From Spirochaetales bacterium (GTDB lineage Bacteria; Spirochaetota; Spirochaetia; JABEVK01): a stretch of DNA of 64,000 nucleotides. The position numbers and the translations under genes were made by a program. The first letter of the stretch is position 1. The number at the start of each line of letters is the position of its first letter. This document shows positions 63,985-64,000 of the stretch, in pieces. The stretch spans positions 82,267-146,266 of the forward strand of contig CANJXC010000008.1 of NCBI GenBank assembly GCA_947478845.1. The letters run 5' to 3'. Under the pieces are notes generated by a model, which saw nothing but the letters and a program-made list of their open reading frames with translations, did not search any database and was not told the origin of the DNA.

Positions 63985-64000
63985 ATGAACAAGAAACTGA
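63985..64000 (+). CDS. Start of a gene running off the window
   Basis: ATG at 63985 begins MNKKL right after the promoter/operator; only five codons are visible. The autoregulatory layout and its place just after an attC-like repeat suggest an antitoxin or other small cassette protein, but identity cannot be read here. Confidence 0.4.

Overview
The window reads as chromosomal DNA of a spirochaete, probably a Treponema/Spirochaeta-type relative; the genus is not decidable from sequence alone. Reasons: fliS followed by a coiled-coil FlgN-like gene, tight def-fmt-PASTA-birA and polA-coaE-SPOR blocks of the kind I associate with treponemes, many lipoproteins and a FadL/UPF0164-like barrel protein, class II photolyase, stand-alone birA, and tRNA genes without encoded CCA. 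By eye the GC content is in the mid-to-high fifties for most of the window and falls clearly in a few genes near the right end. No rRNA and no CRISPR array is present.

Layout. 1-5.7 kb: a leftward three-gene unit of an unknown protein and two tandem propeller-sensor-cyclase-like membrane proteins. 5.8-6.4 kb: five tRNA genes (His, Arg, Lys, Leu, Gly) closed by a strong terminator. 6.5-12.2 kb: the protein quality-control cluster tig-clpP-clpX-lon. 12.3-21.4 kb: zinc-ribbon protein, propeller-NodB protein, fliS, FlgN-like, polA, coaE, SPOR protein, PrsW-like protease, DinB-like protein. 21.4-25.9 kb: aldo/keto reductase, GH3 glycosidase, DUF4239 membrane protein. 25.9-28.6 kb: a decayed patch with a truncated glycerol-1-phosphate dehydrogenase-like gene and a TniA/TniB-type transposon remnant. 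28.6-33.3 kb: four more tRNAs (Val, two Glu, Lys), dus, a glycosyltransferase and a lipoprotein/barrel-protein pair. 33.4-41.5 kb: def-fmt-PASTA-birA, photolyase, hydroxyacid dehydrogenase, rpsD, an unknown gene. 41.7-47.1 kb: groEL, a small unknown, yajC-secD-secF. 47.2-58.3 kb: unknown helical-repeat protein with a clamp-binding-like tail, HD-GYP-like protein, membrane protein, ridA, aminotransferase, coiled-coil export, MFS transporter, RluA-family enzyme, gltX, AIM24-like protein, glyS.

58.3-64.0 kb is the accessory region. It holds two 97-bp repeats that look like integron attC sites, an aminoglycoside-phosphotransferase-like gene and a DUF1801 gene arranged like gene cassettes, an intact IS3-family insertion with matching terminal repeats and a 5-bp direct repeat, a broken chimeric argA-like gene, a lipoprotein, and at the right edge a strong promoter with a palindromic operator just before the next start codon. 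No integron integrase is visible, so this would be an integrase-less attC cluster or the edge of a larger chromosomal integron.

Functionally, most of the window is housekeeping: nascent-chain folding and proteolysis, Sec export, translation (deformylation, formylation, charging), replication and repair. The parts that standard annotation does not explain are the two cyclase-like sensors that lack the metal-binding aspartates, the degenerate NodB fusion, the QLDLF-tailed protein, and the cassette region.
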